Shown: piece after piece, positions 28,242 to 41,453 of the stretch
How positions within the stretch are numbered: position 1 is the stretch's first letter
Layout of the letters: each line of letters opens with the position of its first letter
NCBI RefSeq assembly: GCF_900106595.1
Contig: NZ_FNNC01000001.1
Location: 124,001 to 188,000 of the forward strand
Reading direction: 5' to 3'
Origin: Marinococcus luteus
Lineage (GTDB): Bacteria > Bacillota > Bacilli > Bacillales > Marinococcaceae
Length of the DNA: 64,000 nucleotides
Translations under genes and position numbers: made by a program
The notes under the pieces: model-generated
The model's database searches: none
The model's input: the letters and a program-made list of their open reading frames with translations, nothing else
Told to the model about the DNA's origin: nothing

Positions 28242-31200
28242 ATGCCAAAACGTACAGATATCCAAAAAATATTAGTGATTGGCTCCGGCCCTATAGTGAT
28301 CGGCCAGGCGGCGGAGTTTGACTATGCCGGCACGCAGGCGTGCCAGGCGTTAAAAGAAGAAGGGTACGAGGTCATTTTAATTAATTCCAACCCGGCAACC
28401 ATCATGACGGACACCAACATTGCCGATCAGGTGTACATGGAGCCGCTGACGCTTGAGTTTGTCGACCGGGTGATCCGTAAAGAACGACCCGACGCCATCC
28501 TTCCGACCCTTGGCGGCCAGACCGGCCTGAATATGGCGATGGAGCTGCACCGCCACGGGCTGCTCGAGCGGTACGATATTTCCCTTCTTGGCACCGAGCT
28601 GTCCGCAATCGAGCAGGCAGAGGACCGGGAGTCTTTCCGGAACCTGATGTATGAGCTGAATGAGCCGGTGCCGGAAAGCACCATCGTGCACAACCTGCAG
28701 GAAGCAGAAGCCTTTGTGGAGGAAATCGGCTATCCGGTTATCGTGCGGCCGGCCTATACGCTCGGCGGCACCGGCGGCGGCCTGGTGGACAATCACGACG
28801 AGCTCGTGGAAATTGTCGGCTCTGGGCTCAAATACAGTCCGGTAACCCAGTGCCTGCTTGAAAAAAGCATCGCCGGGTTTAAAGAGCTTGAATATGAAGT
28901 AATGCGCGACAGCTCGGGGCAGGCAATTGTTGTCTGTAACATGGAAAACATCGACGCGGTCGGCATTCATACCGGTGATTCGATCGTCACTGCCCCGAGC
29001 CAGACGCTTGCTGACCGGGAGTACCATATGCTCCGTGACTCGTCGCTGAAAATCATCCGCGCGCTTGAAATTGAAGGCGGCTGCAACGTGCAGTTTGCCC
29101 TCTCCCCGGACAGCTTTGAATACTACATCATTGAAGTTAACCCGCGCGTAAGCCGCTCGTCGGCACTTGCCTCCAAAGCAACCGGATACCCGATCGCCAA
29201 GCTGGCAGCAAAGATTGCCTCCGGCTATAAGCTCGATGAGTTAAAGAATCCGATCACCGGTACGACGTACGCAAGCTTCGAGCCGGCCCTTGATTACGTA
29301 GTAACGAAAATCCCCCGCTGGCCGTTCGACAAATTTGAAGCAGCGAACCGCCGGCTCGGTACGCAGATGAAGGCGACAGGAGAAGTAATGGCCATCGGAC
29401 GTTCATTTGAGGAGTCCATTTTAAAAGGCATTCGGTCGCTAGAACTCGGACGGGCTTTTCTGACGCACCCGGACTACGCAGAAGCCTCTGAAGAAAAGCT
29501 GATAGACAAGCTCATTCGTGCGGATGATGAGCGGCTGTTTTATATCGGGGAGGCGTTGAAGCGCGGCTATTCGCTCGAACAGCTGCACAGGTGGACAAAA
29601 ATTGATTTGTTTTTCCTCGAAAAATTTGCCGGCATTGTCAAAGTGGCCGAGATGGCACGTGCTTATCCAAATGATGAAGAGATGCTCCGGATGGCCAAGA
29701 CGACAGGAATCGCCGACGAAACGCTGGCAGCCTACTGGAATACGACAGAGAAACAGGTGCGCAGCCAGCGCCTCAAGCTGGGTATTACGCCGGTGTATAA
29801 AATGGTCGACACGTGTGCGGCGGAATTTGAGTCTGAAACGCCGTACTATTATTCCTCCTATGAGGAAGAAAACGAAAGCAGCAAAACCGGGCGTCCGTCT
29901 GTTATCGTCCTCGGCTCCGGCCCGATACGGATCGGGCAGGGCGTGGAATTTGACTACGCGACGGTTCATACCGTCTGGGCGCTGCAGGAAGCAGGATATG
30001 AAGCGATTATTATCAACAACAATCCGGAAACGGTGTCGACAGACTTCAGCGTGTCCGACAAGCTGTACTTTGAGCCGCTTACAGTGGAGGACGTGATGCA
30101 CGTGGTCGATGTGGAACAGCCGGAGGGCGTCATCGTTCAATTCGGCGGCCAGACCGCCATTAACCTGGCGGACGGCCTTGCCGAGCACGGCGTCAAGATT
30201 CTCGGCACTACACTTGAAGACATGGACCGGGCGGAGGACCGGGATAAATTTGAAGCGGCGCTGCAGTCGTTGAAAATCCCACAGCCGCTCGGCCGTACAG
30301 CCGTCAGCACGGAAGAGGCACGGGTGGTGGCTGCTGATATCGGCTACCCGGTTCTGGTACGCCCGTCGTACGTTTTGGGCGGACGGGCGATGGAAATTGT
30401 CGGAAATGAAAAAGAGCTGCTTAACTACATGGAGCGGGCCGTACGCGTCAACCGCAAGCACCCGGTGCTGATCGACCGTTATATGGTCGGAAAAGAAGTG
30501 GAGGTTGACGCAATTTCAGACGGAGAGACGGTGCTTATTCCGGGGATCATGGAGCACATTGAACGTGCCGGCGTGCATTCGGGCGATTCGATTGCGGTCT
30601 ATCCATCGCAGACGCTCTCGGAGCAGACGAAACAAACACTTGCAGAGCGGACGATCGCTATCGGAAAAGGCCTGAATATTAAAGGTCTGCTGAACATTCA
30701 GTTCGTCATACACGAAGATGAAGTGTATGTGCTTGAAGTGAACCCGCGGGCGAGCCGTACCCTGCCGTTTTTAAGTAAAATTACCGGATGCCCGATCGCA
30801 AAGCTTGCCACCCGGGTCATGGTCGGCGAAACTCTCGCTTCCCTTGGGTACGAAAGCGGTCTGCTGCCGGAGGCAGAAGGCGTTTCGGTCAAGGTGCCGG
30901 TCTTTTCCTTCGCCAAGCTCCGCCAGGTGGAAATATCCCTCGGCCCGGAAATGAAATCAACCGGAGAGGTGATGGGCCGGGATCAGACGCTCGAGAAAGC
31001 ATTGTATAAAGGACTGATTGCTTCCGGGATGAAAATTCCAAATCACGGCACCGTGCTGTTTACCATCGCCGATGAGTGGAAAAAGGAGGCGCTTGCGCTC
31101 GCCAGGAGGTTTCATGCAATCGGCTATACGATTACAGCGACCCAGGGGACGGCGGCTTGGCTGAACAAGGAAGGCATTCCGGCTTCCTCGGTCGCAAAAG

Positions 31201-31453
31201 TGGAGGAAGAGTCGCCAAACATTCTGGACTTTATCCGGGAAGGCAAAGCCCAGTTTGTCATCAACACGATGGAGAAACAGAAAAAAGCAGCGGCGGACGG
31301 CTTCAGAATCCGGCGGGAAGCGGTGGAAAATGAAGTAGTATGTCTCACCTCACTCGACACGGCGGGAGCTCTGTTGAAGGTGCTTGAAATGATTACCTTT
31401 TCCACAGAAGCTATGCCTGCGATGAAAGAAGACCGTACAAACGAGGTGATGGC

Positions 31454-31457
<4 letters not shown>
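28242..31457 (+). CDS. pyrAB: CarB/PyrAB, carbamoyl-phosphate synthase large subunit
   Basis: This subunit makes carbamoyl phosphate from bicarbonate, ammonia and two ATP. From ATG 28242 the protein is 1071 residues, identical in length to the B. subtilis pyrimidine enzyme. It has the expected internal duplication: [20 protein letters not shown] near residue 8 and [19 protein letters not shown] near 555, each followed by an ATP-grasp domain, and a C-terminal MGS-like allosteric domain from about 935. The start follows AAAAGGGGAG; the longer frame begins within carA. Confidence 0.97.
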
Positions 31458-33852
<2,395 letters not shown>

Positions 33853-33863
<11 letters not shown>

Positions 33864-34479
33864 AGCACTTCTCAGCAGGGACCTGCTGACAATCGAAGCA
33901 GTGACTCTACGCCCGGATGAACCGTTCACCTGGTCTTCCGGCATCCGCTCCCCGATCTACTGCGACAACCGGCTGACGCTTTCGTATCCGGACGTACGGA
34001 CACGGGTGGCAGAAGGGCTGGCGGAGCTGATCCGGACCAATTACCCCGATGCTACGATCGTTGCCGGAACCGCGACGGCCGGGATCGCTCATGCGGCGCT
34101 TGCAGCAGACAAGCTCGGCCTGCCGATGTGCTACGTACGCGGCTCGTCCAAATCCCACGGTAAAGGCAATCAGATTGAAGGGCGGGTCACTCCGGAGGAT
34201 AAAGTCGTAATTGTCGAGGATTTAATCTCGACAGGTAAAAGCATGATTACGGTCCAGCAGGCGCTTCTGGACGCGGGAGCCGATGTGCTCGGAGCGGCTG
34301 CGATTTTCACATATGAGCTGGAGGAAGCCGGAAGGCAGCTTAAAGAAGCGCAGCTGCCGTCGAAAACACTGACCAACTACTCTGCGCTGATCCAGATTGC
34401 TGCTGAGGAAGGCTACGTGCAGGAAAAAGACATCGAGCGTCTGCAGGAGTGGAAGCAGGCTCCGGGGTCCTGGGCGTAA
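33853..34479 (+). CDS. pyrE: PyrE, orotate phosphoribosyltransferase
   Basis: This enzyme joins orotate to PRPP to make OMP. The 208-residue protein has the substrate segment WSSGIRSPIYCDNRLTLSYP near residue 26, the flexible loop KSHGKGNQIEG near 97 and the PRPP loop VVIVEDLISTGKSMI near 115. It is the last gene of the pyr operon, completing the full path to UMP, and is followed by a terminator. Confidence 0.96.
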
Positions 34480-34488
34480 ATACGATTT

Positions 34489-34538
34489 AAAAAAGCTCCT
34501 CCCGGACAGCTGGACTGTGCCGGAAGGAGCCTTTTTTT
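34489..34538. terminator. Bidirectional terminator between pyrE and rqcH
   Basis: GCTCCT (34495-34500) and CCGG (34502-34505) pair with CCGG (34520-34523) and AGGAGC (34525-34530). A-rich sequence lies on the left and T-rich on the right, so it can serve the convergent pyr operon and rqcH. The T-run reaches the rqcH stop codon. Confidence 0.85.
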
Positions 34539-36273
34539 ATTTTGCAGCGGCCTGAGCCCTGGCCCGGTTTTTCATTTCGAGAACGAGGCTTTCCTCCGGG
34601 GTGACAAACAGGGTGGACTGCTGGTCGTAGGTTACAAACCCGGGCTTGGCGCCGTTTGGTTTTCGGACGTGGCGGATCAGGGTGTAGTCGACCGGCACCG
34701 AGGATGAGGAGCGCGCTTTGGAGAAATAGGCGGCAAGGACAGCCGCTTCCTTTAACGTTTCCTCGTCCACGTCTGTGGAGCGGATCACCACGTGGGAGCC
34801 GGGGATGTCTTTAGTGTGCAGCCATGTGTCTCCGGCGTTTGCCACCCGGTTGGTGACGTATTCGTTCTGGCGGTTGTTTTTTCCAACCAGCAGAAGCGTT
34901 CCGGCAGAGGAAACGTACTGCTCGACCTGCGGTTTGGTGTTTTTCTTCTGCTTTTTCTTTTGAACACGCTTTTTAAGGTAGCCGCCGTCCGACAATTCTT
35001 CGCGAATGTCGTCAATGTCAGATGGGGCGGCCGTTTCGACCTGCTGAATCAGCCGGTCGAGGTAATCGATTTCGCGCCGGGTCAGCTTAATCTGTTTTTT
35101 TGCCTCGGAAAGCGAAGTTTTGGCCTTATTATAGCGTTTAAAATACCGCTGGGCATTATCTGACGGCGATAGTTCAGGCTCAAGCCCAATGGTAAGCGTG
35201 CCGCCCTCCGGATCGTAGTAATCCGTTACTTCTATTTCGTTTTCACCGCCGCGGAGCTGGTGCATATGGGCGGTTAACAGCTCCCCGTATTTCTGGTAGA
35301 CGAGGCGGTTTTCGGCCTGCGTAATCGTCTGGCGCAGTTTTTTCAGCTTGCGCTCGTTTTTTTCGCGTTCGTTCTGCAGAAATCGTTCGAGGTCATGGGC
35401 CTGCTGGTGTACGCGATCGCGTTCGGCTTTGCCGTTATGGTAGCGGTCGAGCATGTCGCTCACTGAGGCAAAATTTTCTTTCGCACCGTCTACATGCGTA
35501 AGGTCAATGGCGCTGTAATATTCTTTATTCGCTTCGGTGGTCACAATCTGCGGCTGGAAATTCCCGTTTTTAACGTCGTTCATGAGCGCGGTAAACGTAT
35601 CGGCCAGCTTCTGCAGCGAACCGAGACCGGCCCGGTGCGCGGCTTCTTTGGCACTCTGGGGCGAAATCCCTTCAAACGCCTGCATCAGCTGGCGGTCGAG
35701 CTTGCCCTGGTTGGCGTCCAGTGCTCTCAGTACGTCGCCGGCTCCGGCCTCGAGGGGATTCGCCTTATGCTGGGACGGTGGTCCAATATACGCCTGGCCC
35801 GGAAGAATCGTGCGGACCGTGTTCTGCGCCGGAGAAATATGCTTCATGCTGTCCAGAATATGCGTGCGGTCCTCATTGAGGAGCACGACGTTACTGTGCT
35901 TGCCCATAATTTCCATAACCAGGGTCCGCTCTGTAAGGTCGCCGATTTCATCTTTGTTTTCAATGCGCAATGAAACGATCCGCTCAAGTCCCTGCTGCAA
36001 TACCTCCCGCACGAAGCCGCCTTCAAGGTGCTTGCGCAGCAGCATGCAGAACATGGAAGGCTCTGGGGGATTCTGGTACTTTTCGTCTGTCAGATGCATT
36101 CTCGACAGGGAAGGGTTCACCGACAGCAGCAGCTGGTGGTTTTTGCGGTTCGCCCGCACTGTAATGACCAGATCGGTTTTGTAGGGCTGGTGTATTTTTG
36201 AAATCCGGCCGCTTTGGAGCGTCTGGTGGACCTCCTGGACAACGGCCTGGGTCATGATTCCGTCAAAGCTCAC
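34537..36273 (-). CDS. rqcH: RqcH (YloA, NFACT family), ribosome quality-control factor
   Basis: RqcH, the bacterial relative of Rqc2/NEMF, binds 50S subunits blocked by a nascent chain and directs alanine tailing that marks the chain for degradation. The 578-residue protein starts MSFDGIMTQAVVQEVHQTL (NFACT-N), has a long coiled coil at about 280-430 and the NFACT-R domain near 445-560 with VGKNNRQNEYVTNRVANAGD and WLHTKDIPGSHVVIRS. It was first known as a fibronectin-binding-like protein. It is transcribed against its neighbours. Confidence 0.95.
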   Translation of the reverse strand: MSFDGIMTQAVVQEVHQTLQSGRISKIHQPYKTDLVITVRANRKNHQLLLSVNPSLSRMHLTDEKYQNPPEPSMFCMLLRKHLEGGFVREVLQQGLERIVSLRIENKDEIGDLTERTLVMEIMGKHSNVVLLNEDRTHILDSMKHISPAQNTVRTILPGQAYIGPPSQHKANPLEAGAGDVLRALDANQGKLDRQLMQAFEGISPQSAKEAAHRAGLGSLQKLADTFTALMNDVKNGNFQPQIVTTEANKEYYSAIDLTHVDGAKENFASVSDMLDRYHNGKAERDRVHQQAHDLERFLQNEREKNERKLKKLRQTITQAENRLVYQKYGELLTAHMHQLRGGENEIEVTDYYDPEGGTLTIGLEPELSPSDNAQRYFKRYNKAKTSLSEAKKQIKLTRREIDYLDRLIQQVETAAPSDIDDIREELSDGGYLKKRVQKKKQKKNTKPQVEQYVSSAGTLLLVGKNNRQNEYVTNRVANAGDTWLHTKDIPGSHVVIRSTDVDEETLKEAAVLAAYFSKARSSSSVPVDYTLIRHVRKPNGAKPGFVTYDQQSTLFVTPEESLVLEMKNRARAQAAAK

Positions 36274-36338
36274 GTTCGATCATCCTTTACTCGTACAAGC
36301 AGAAGAAAACCTTCTGCTGCTTGCGTTCTGTACGGTGG

Positions 36339-36347
36339 ATTATAGCA
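36339..36347 (-). promoter_or_regulatory. Extended -10 element of the rqcH promoter
   Basis: Read on the minus strand the sequence is TGCTATAAT, a perfect extended -10 box about 66 bases before the rqcH start. The -35 region 17 bases further upstream (AGACGG) is weak. Confidence 0.55.
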
Positions 36348-36458
36348 TAATGAAAAGCGCGCCGTCTTGTTTGCTGAATAAACATTGGTTGTGGGCCGGA
36401 AAGATATTGTTTACAATATAGAAGTACATAATGTTCGGGCCTCGCCGCGAAGCATCGT

Positions 36459-36488
36459 TTGTGACGCTTGAAATAATCGTGCTATACT
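36459..36488 (+). promoter_or_regulatory. SigA-type promoter before remA
   Basis: TTGTGA (36459-36464) and TATACT (36483-36488) are 18 bases apart, and TGC stands directly before the -10 box. It likely drives remA-gmk-rpoZ. Confidence 0.65.
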
Positions 36489-36588
36489 GAATCAGGAGAA
36501 CAACTCGTCAGGAACCGCAGAAGAAAACATATATGAACCATTTTTTCAGGCAGCAGCTAGAGGGATGGTCCGACCAGGAGGGGTAGTT

Positions 36589-36852
36589 TTGAGCATTAAG
36601 CTAATCAACATTGGATTTGGAAATATTGTGTCGGCAAACCGGATTATTTCTATCGTCAGCCCGGAATCAGCACCAATCAAACGGATTATTCAGGAAGCAA
36701 GGGACCGGAACATGCTGATTGATGCCACCTACGGCAGAAGAACGAGAGCGGTTATAATTGCAGACAGCGACCATGTGGTGCTTTCTGCGGTTCAGCCGGA
36801 GACAGTCGCGCAGCGGCTGCATACAAAAGACGATGATTCATCGGACGAATAA
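36589..36852 (+). CDS. remA: RemA, DNA-binding activator of biofilm matrix genes (DUF370)
   Basis: RemA of B. subtilis binds DNA as a ring-like oligomer and activates matrix and osmoprotectant genes. The 87-residue protein begins [17 protein letters not shown] and contains [17 protein letters not shown] and [12 protein letters not shown], nearly the whole family signature. The start is TTG 36589, 5 bases after AGGAGGGG; an ATG 24 bases upstream lies before that ribosome binding site and gives a non-family N-terminus. It precedes gmk, as in B. subtilis. Confidence 0.94.
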   Translation: MSIKLINIGFGNIVSANRIISIVSPESAPIKRIIQEARDRNMLIDATYGRRTRAVIIADSDHVVLSAVQPETVAQRLHTKDDDSSDE

Positions 36853-36878
36853 GATTGTGAAATGAGGCGTGTCAACCT

Positions 36879-37493
36879 ATGAAAGATGATAAAGGATTAT
36901 TGATTGTTCTTTCCGGCCCGGCCGGTGTAGGAAAAGGTACGGTTTGCGGAGCGCTGCGCGAAGAGGATACCAACATTGAGTATTCCGTCTCCGCCACTAC
37001 CCGGGCTCCCCGTCCGGGAGAGGAGCACGGAGTAAATTATTTCTTTCATTCGAAGGAAGAGTTTGAAAAAATGATTGAGGAAGGCCGTCTGCTGGAGTGG
37101 GCGCAGTATGTAGACAACTACTACGGGACCCCGCTTGATTACGTCGAGGAAACCATCGACCGCGGCAAAGACATCATTCTCGAGATTGAAGTGCAGGGCG
37201 CAGAAAAGGTGAAGGAGCGTTACCCGGAAGGAACGTTTATTTTCTTAATGCCTCCGAGCCTCGCCGAGCTCCGAAGCAGGATTGTCGGACGCGGAACGGA
37301 AACATCCGAGTTGATTGACAAACGGATGACTGTGGCCAAAAATGAAATTGACATGATGAAGATGTACGACTATGTAGTGGAAAACGATGAGATCGAAAAA
37401 GCGGTCTCGCGCATCCGCTCTATTGTCACTGCAGAGCACTGCAAGCAGGAACGCCTGATTGAAAAATATAAAGAATTAGCGGAGGTGGAATAA
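36879..37493 (+). CDS. gmk: Gmk, guanylate kinase
   Basis: This enzyme phosphorylates GMP to GDP. The 204-residue protein has the P-loop [12 protein letters not shown] near residue 10, the GMP-binding segment [14 protein letters not shown] and HGVNYFFHS, and the lid region with [15 protein letters not shown]. The ribosome binding site (GAGGCGTG) is weak. Its stop overlaps the rpoZ start in TAATG. Confidence 0.96.
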   Translation: MKDDKGLLIVLSGPAGVGKGTVCGALREEDTNIEYSVSATTRAPRPGEEHGVNYFFHSKEEFEKMIEEGRLLEWAQYVDNYYGTPLDYVEETIDRGKDIILEIEVQGAEKVKERYPEGTFIFLMPPSLAELRSRIVGRGTETSELIDKRMTVAKNEIDMMKMYDYVVENDEIEKAVSRIRSIVTAEHCKQERLIEKYKELAEVE

Positions 37494-37747
37494 TGGCTTC
37501 AAACAGAAACGACGAAGGAATGCTGTATCCGTCCATTGACCAGCTGCTCGGTCATATCAATTCCAAATATACGCTGGTATCCGTATCAGCACGGCGCGCG
37601 AGAGACCTCGAAGAAATCGACGGGGCGCTTCCAATGATCGATAATGCAAAATCCGTGAAGGCAGTAGGTATCGCTCTCGAAGAAATCCAGGCCGGCGTGC
37701 TCAGCTACCGCCAGGGTGACTATAAAGAACATGACTACGAAGAATAA
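37493..37747 (+). CDS. rpoZ: RpoZ, RNA polymerase omega subunit
   Basis: Omega aids assembly and stability of RNA polymerase. The 84-residue protein shows the family core YPSIDQLLGHINSKYTLVSV followed by ARRARDLEE, then an acidic tail ending in EHDYEE. It is coupled to gmk and followed by a terminator. Confidence 0.95.
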   Translation: MASNRNDEGMLYPSIDQLLGHINSKYTLVSVSARRARDLEEIDGALPMIDNAKSVKAVGIALEEIQAGVLSYRQGDYKEHDYEE

Positions 37748-37776
37748 CGGAAAATGAACGGGCACCAGATAAGAAG

Positions 37777-37811
37777 AAGCAACCTATGGGATCACGTAGG
37801 TTGCTTTTTTT
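37777..37811 (+). terminator. Rho-independent terminator after rpoZ
   Basis: AAGCAACCTA (37777-37786) pairs with TAGGTTGCTT (37797-37806) and continues into a T-run. Confidence 0.9.
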
Positions 37812-37845
37812 AGCCTGGAAGGGCCTGTAAAAGGAGGACAAAGCT

Positions 37846-39042
37846 GTGAAAGGCAAAAAAATTGTACTCGGGGTCACAGGAGGAATAGCTGCCTTTAAAG
37901 CCGCGGCACTTGCAAGCAGGCTGTATCAGGCAGGGGCAGAGCTGCGTATTATTATGACTCCGGAAGCCAAAGAGTTTATCACCCCGCTCACATTCCAGGC
38001 ACTGACCCGCTCAAGAGTGTACGATGACACGTTTGCAGAAGCCGACCCCTCGGTCGTTTCCCATATAGATGTGGCGGACTGGGCAGATGTATTTATTGTA
38101 GCGCCTGCGTCGGCCAACACGCTCGGGAAGCTTGCGAACGGACTCGCAGATGATATGCTCACTACTACAATGATGGCGACACTTGCCAACGTCTACGTGG
38201 CGCCGGCGATGAATGTCAACATGTATAATCATCCGAGCTTTCAGCGCAACAAAGAAACGTTAAAGCGGGACGGGTACCGGTTCATTGAACCCGGAGAGGG
38301 CTATCTTGCCTGCGGATGGATTGGCAAAGGCCGGATGGCGGAGCCCGAGGACATTATGCAGTTTGTCCAGGATGCCGAAGACGTCGGCACTCCGCTTGCA
38401 GGCAAACGCGTGCTTGTTACCGCTGGGCCGACGCATGAGCATATTGATCCCTTCCGGGTCGTTACCAACCCGTCCAGCGGAAAAATGGGTTTTGCGATTG
38501 CGGAAGAAGCAGCCCGTCGGGGAGCAGAAGTGACGCTGGTGGCAGGACCGGTGACGCTCTCCACTCCCGGAGGTGTCCAGACAAGGATCGATGTCGAAAG
38601 CGTGGAGGATATGCGCGAAGCTGTGCTGACCCATTACGATACGTCGGATGTGGTTATTAAAGCAGCTGCTGTGTCTGATTACCGCCCGGAGACCGTTTAT
38701 GAAAAAAAGCAGAAGAAAAAGGACGACGGCCTTGAGATACCGATGGTGAAAACACCGGATATTCTCCACGAGCTCGGGGAGAAAAAGACGCATCAGCTGC
38801 TGATTGGCTTCGCTGCAGAATCGGAACGCCTTGAGGAATACGCAGAAAGCAAGCGGCAGCGTAAAAACGCAGATTTAATTGTAGCCAATGAAATCGGTAA
38901 AGCGGGGTCCGGCTTCCGTGCCAATGAAAATACAATCACCTTCGTGGATAAAAACGGAGCTGTTTCTTTTCCCACCCAGTCGAAGCACGAGGCAGCGGCA
39001 GAAATTATGTCCTGGCTGCAGAAACGAATAGGAGACGCGTAA
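37846..39042 (+). CDS. coaBC: CoaBC, bifunctional phosphopantothenoylcysteine decarboxylase/synthetase
   Basis: This enzyme makes 4'-phosphopantetheine in coenzyme A synthesis: CoaB joins cysteine to phosphopantothenate and CoaC decarboxylates the product. The 398-residue protein has the flavoprotein CoaC domain (VLGVTGGIAAFKAA, PAMNVNMYNHP and the cysteine loop YLACGWIGKGRM near residue 155) and the CoaB domain from about 188 (VLVTAGPTHEHIDPFRVVTN, KAAAVSDYRP). The start is GTG, 6 bases after AAAGGAGG. Confidence 0.96.
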   Translation: MKGKKIVLGVTGGIAAFKAAALASRLYQAGAELRIIMTPEAKEFITPLTFQALTRSRVYDDTFAEADPSVVSHIDVADWADVFIVAPASANTLGKLANGLADDMLTTTMMATLANVYVAPAMNVNMYNHPSFQRNKETLKRDGYRFIEPGEGYLACGWIGKGRMAEPEDIMQFVQDAEDVGTPLAGKRVLVTAGPTHEHIDPFRVVTNPSSGKMGFAIAEEAARRGAEVTLVAGPVTLSTPGGVQTRIDVESVEDMREAVLTHYDTSDVVIKAAAVSDYRPETVYEKKQKKKDDGLEIPMVKTPDILHELGEKKTHQLLIGFAAESERLEEYAESKRQRKNADLIVANEIGKAGSGFRANENTITFVDKNGAVSFPTQSKHEAAAEIMSWLQKRIGDA

Positions 39043-39044
39043 CT

Positions 39045-41453
39045 ATGTACGCCAAAGTAATTGTTGATATAGCGACCGGCCAGACGAACCGGGCTTTTGA
39101 TTATCAGATTCCGGCTTCACTCGAAATGCTCGCGCGCCCCGGATCGAGAGTGACGGTGCCGTTTGGTGCCCGGAAAATTCAGGGGTTTATCTGGCGGATC
39201 GAAGACAAAACAGAGCTTGCCCGGGTCAAGCCGATTACAGACGTGCTCGATCCTCATCCGGTGCTCACGCAGGAACTGCTTGAGCTCGGAGAGTATCTGG
39301 CAGTGGAAACGGTCTGTTTTTTAATTACGGCCTATCAGTCAATGATACCGGCAGCTATCCGGGCAAAGCCAAAAAAGAAGATTGAGCTGCTCGTATCCAC
39401 GGAGACCCTGCCGCCGGTACTGCAGGCAGTGTTTCAGAAGCAGACGACGATCGACTGGAAGGACCTCCCGGACGATAAAGCAGTGATGCAGCATGTGCAG
39501 GAAGCTGTCCGGCATGAACAGATCCGGATCGATTATCAGGTGAAGGATCAGACGAAAAAACAGACGAAGCGGATGCTGAAGCTTCATCCGGAGCACCGGA
39601 CGCATGCAGCTTCTCTTACGGCGAAAGCGAAAAAACAGCTGGAGCTGTATGACTGGTTTCTTTCGATCGGAGACGAAGAAGCGGCTGTACCCGCGGCCCA
39701 GCTGCTGCATGAGCAGACGGCGAGCCGGGCGGTCATTCAGGGTCTCGTGGAAAAAAACATCCTTATGGAACGGAACCAGGAATCGTACCGGGACCCGTTT
39801 GAAGATCGCTCGTTTGAAGCGACCCCTCCGCAGGAGCTCACCCGGGACCAGCAGCGGGCACTTGACCCGATTACGGAAAAAACGTCGCGGGAGAAGCACC
39901 ATACGTTTTTGCTGCACGGGGTCACCGGAAGTGGAAAGACGGAAGTGTACCTGCAGGCCATTGACCGCGTGCTGCAGCAGGGACGGGAGGCGATTGTGCT
40001 TGTACCGGAAATTTCGCTTACACCGCAAATGGTTGAACGCTTTAAAGGACGGTTCGGAGACCAGGTGGCGGTGATGCACAGCGCACTCTCAAGAGGGGAG
40101 CGTTACGACGAATGGCGCAGGGTACATGCCGGAGACGCGAAAGTGGCGGTCGGAGCGCGGTCGGCGATTTTTGCCCCCTTCAAAAATGTCGGTCTGATTA
40201 TTATTGATGAAGAGCACGAAGGCAGCTACAAGCAGGAGGACCACCCCCGGTATCACGCCCGGGAGGTGGCGATCTGGAGAGGCATATATCACGGAGCGCC
40301 GGTCGTATTAGGGAGTGCCACGCCGTCGTTGGAATCTTACGCCCGTGCCGGCCGGGAGGTTTATCAGCTGCTTGAAATGCCGGAGAGAATCAACCAGAAA
40401 CAGCTGCCTGCCATCGACGTGGTGGATATGCGAGACGAGCTGCATAAAGGCAACCGATCGGTATTTTCCGAAACGCTGCTTGAAAAGCTGAAGGACCGTC
40501 TGGAAAAAGGGGAGCAGAGCATTCTGTTTTTAAATCGTCGCGGCTACTCCTCGTTTGTCATGTGCCGTTCATGCGGCTATACTGCCGAATGCCCGCACTG
40601 TGAAATTACCCTCACGTACCATCAGACAAAGCATCAGCTGAAGTGCCACTACTGCGGCTATGAAGAAGCAATGCCTGCGACGTGCCCTTCCTGTGAAAGT
40701 GAACAGATCCGCTATTTCGGCACAGGCACCCAGAAGGTGGAGGAAGAGCTGACGAAGGTGCTGCCGGAGGCCAGGATTATCCGGATGGATATGGACACCA
40801 CCACGAAAAAAGGGTCCCATGAGCAGATGCTTCGCCGGTTTGGAAACGGAGAGGCGGACATTCTGCTCGGCACCCAGATGATTGCCAAAGGCCTGGACTT
40901 TCCAATGATCACGCTGGTCGGCGTGCTTGCAGCGGATACAATGCTGCATCTGCCCGATTTCCGGGCGCCGGAGCGGACCTTTCAGCTGCTTACCCAGGTG
41001 AGCGGACGGGCCGGCCGGGACAAGCTGCAGGGCGAAGTAGTGATTCAATCCTACAGCCCCGATCATTACAGCATTCAGTTTGCCAAAAATCATGACTACC
41101 CTTCGTTCAGCCGGCATGAAATGGGCCAGCGCAAGCGGGGTGGGTACCCGCCGTACTACTATTTAACGATGGTCAATGTCTCTCACGAAGAGATCGGCGT
41201 AGCGCTGAAAACCGCTGAAAAAGTGACGAGCCGGCTGCGGGAGGAACTGTCGCCGCAGGCAAAAATTCTCGGACCGACCGTTTCTCCAATTGCAAGGATC
41301 AAGGATAGATATCGGTACCAATGCATGATAAAATACAGGGATGAGCCTGAATTAACGAAAATCCTGAATGATATTGCTGTACATTATCAAAAAGAAACAG
41401 CCCAGGATAAGCTGTTTATTACGATTGATATGTACCCGCAGTTGTTTCTATAA
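39045..41453 (+). CDS. priA: PriA, primosomal replication-restart helicase
   Basis: PriA recognises stalled forks and reloads the replicative helicase. The 802-residue protein has the 3' fork-binding N-terminal domain, a Walker A motif HGVTGSGKTEVYL near residue 292, a DEEH helicase motif in IIDEEHEGSYKQ near 388, and zinc-binding cysteines in CRSCGYTAECPHC, CHYCGYE and CPSC near 505-550. The start lies 2 bases after coaBC. In B. subtilis def comes next, but here fmt follows directly. Confidence 0.96.
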   Translation: MYAKVIVDIATGQTNRAFDYQIPASLEMLARPGSRVTVPFGARKIQGFIWRIEDKTELARVKPITDVLDPHPVLTQELLELGEYLAVETVCFLITAYQSMIPAAIRAKPKKKIELLVSTETLPPVLQAVFQKQTTIDWKDLPDDKAVMQHVQEAVRHEQIRIDYQVKDQTKKQTKRMLKLHPEHRTHAASLTAKAKKQLELYDWFLSIGDEEAAVPAAQLLHEQTASRAVIQGLVEKNILMERNQESYRDPFEDRSFEATPPQELTRDQQRALDPITEKTSREKHHTFLLHGVTGSGKTEVYLQAIDRVLQQGREAIVLVPEISLTPQMVERFKGRFGDQVAVMHSALSRGERYDEWRRVHAGDAKVAVGARSAIFAPFKNVGLIIIDEEHEGSYKQEDHPRYHAREVAIWRGIYHGAPVVLGSATPSLESYARAGREVYQLLEMPERINQKQLPAIDVVDMRDELHKGNRSVFSETLLEKLKDRLEKGEQSILFLNRRGYSSFVMCRSCGYTAECPHCEITLTYHQTKHQLKCHYCGYEEAMPATCPSCESEQIRYFGTGTQKVEEELTKVLPEARIIRMDMDTTTKKGSHEQMLRRFGNGEADILLGTQMIAKGLDFPMITLVGVLAADTMLHLPDFRAPERTFQLLTQVSGRAGRDKLQGEVVIQSYSPDHYSIQFAKNHDYPSFSRHEMGQRKRGGYPPYYYLTMVNVSHEEIGVALKTAEKVTSRLREELSPQAKILGPTVSPIARIKDRYRYQCMIKYRDEPELTKILNDIAVHYQKETAQDKLFITIDMYPQLFL

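Larger units (their letters stand above)
36274..36588. other. Divergent promoter region between rqcH and remA
   Basis: This 315-base stretch contains no recognisable gene. It holds the rqcH promoter (left part, minus strand) and the remA promoter (right part, plus strand). In B. subtilis the calcium-ATPase gene yloB and the YicC-family gene yloC lie here; no remnant of either was recognised. Confidence 0.7.

Noticed and set aside
29439-30461. Long open frame on the minus strand opposite carB (340 codons)
   Set aside because: The conserved second ATP-grasp half of CarB is on the plus strand here; the minus frame has no recognisable domain or ribosome binding site.
36520-36588. Small frame starting ATGAACCAT before remA as a leftover of yloC
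   Set aside because: Only about 19 codons, no resemblance to YicC proteins, and it ends in the remA ribosome binding region.
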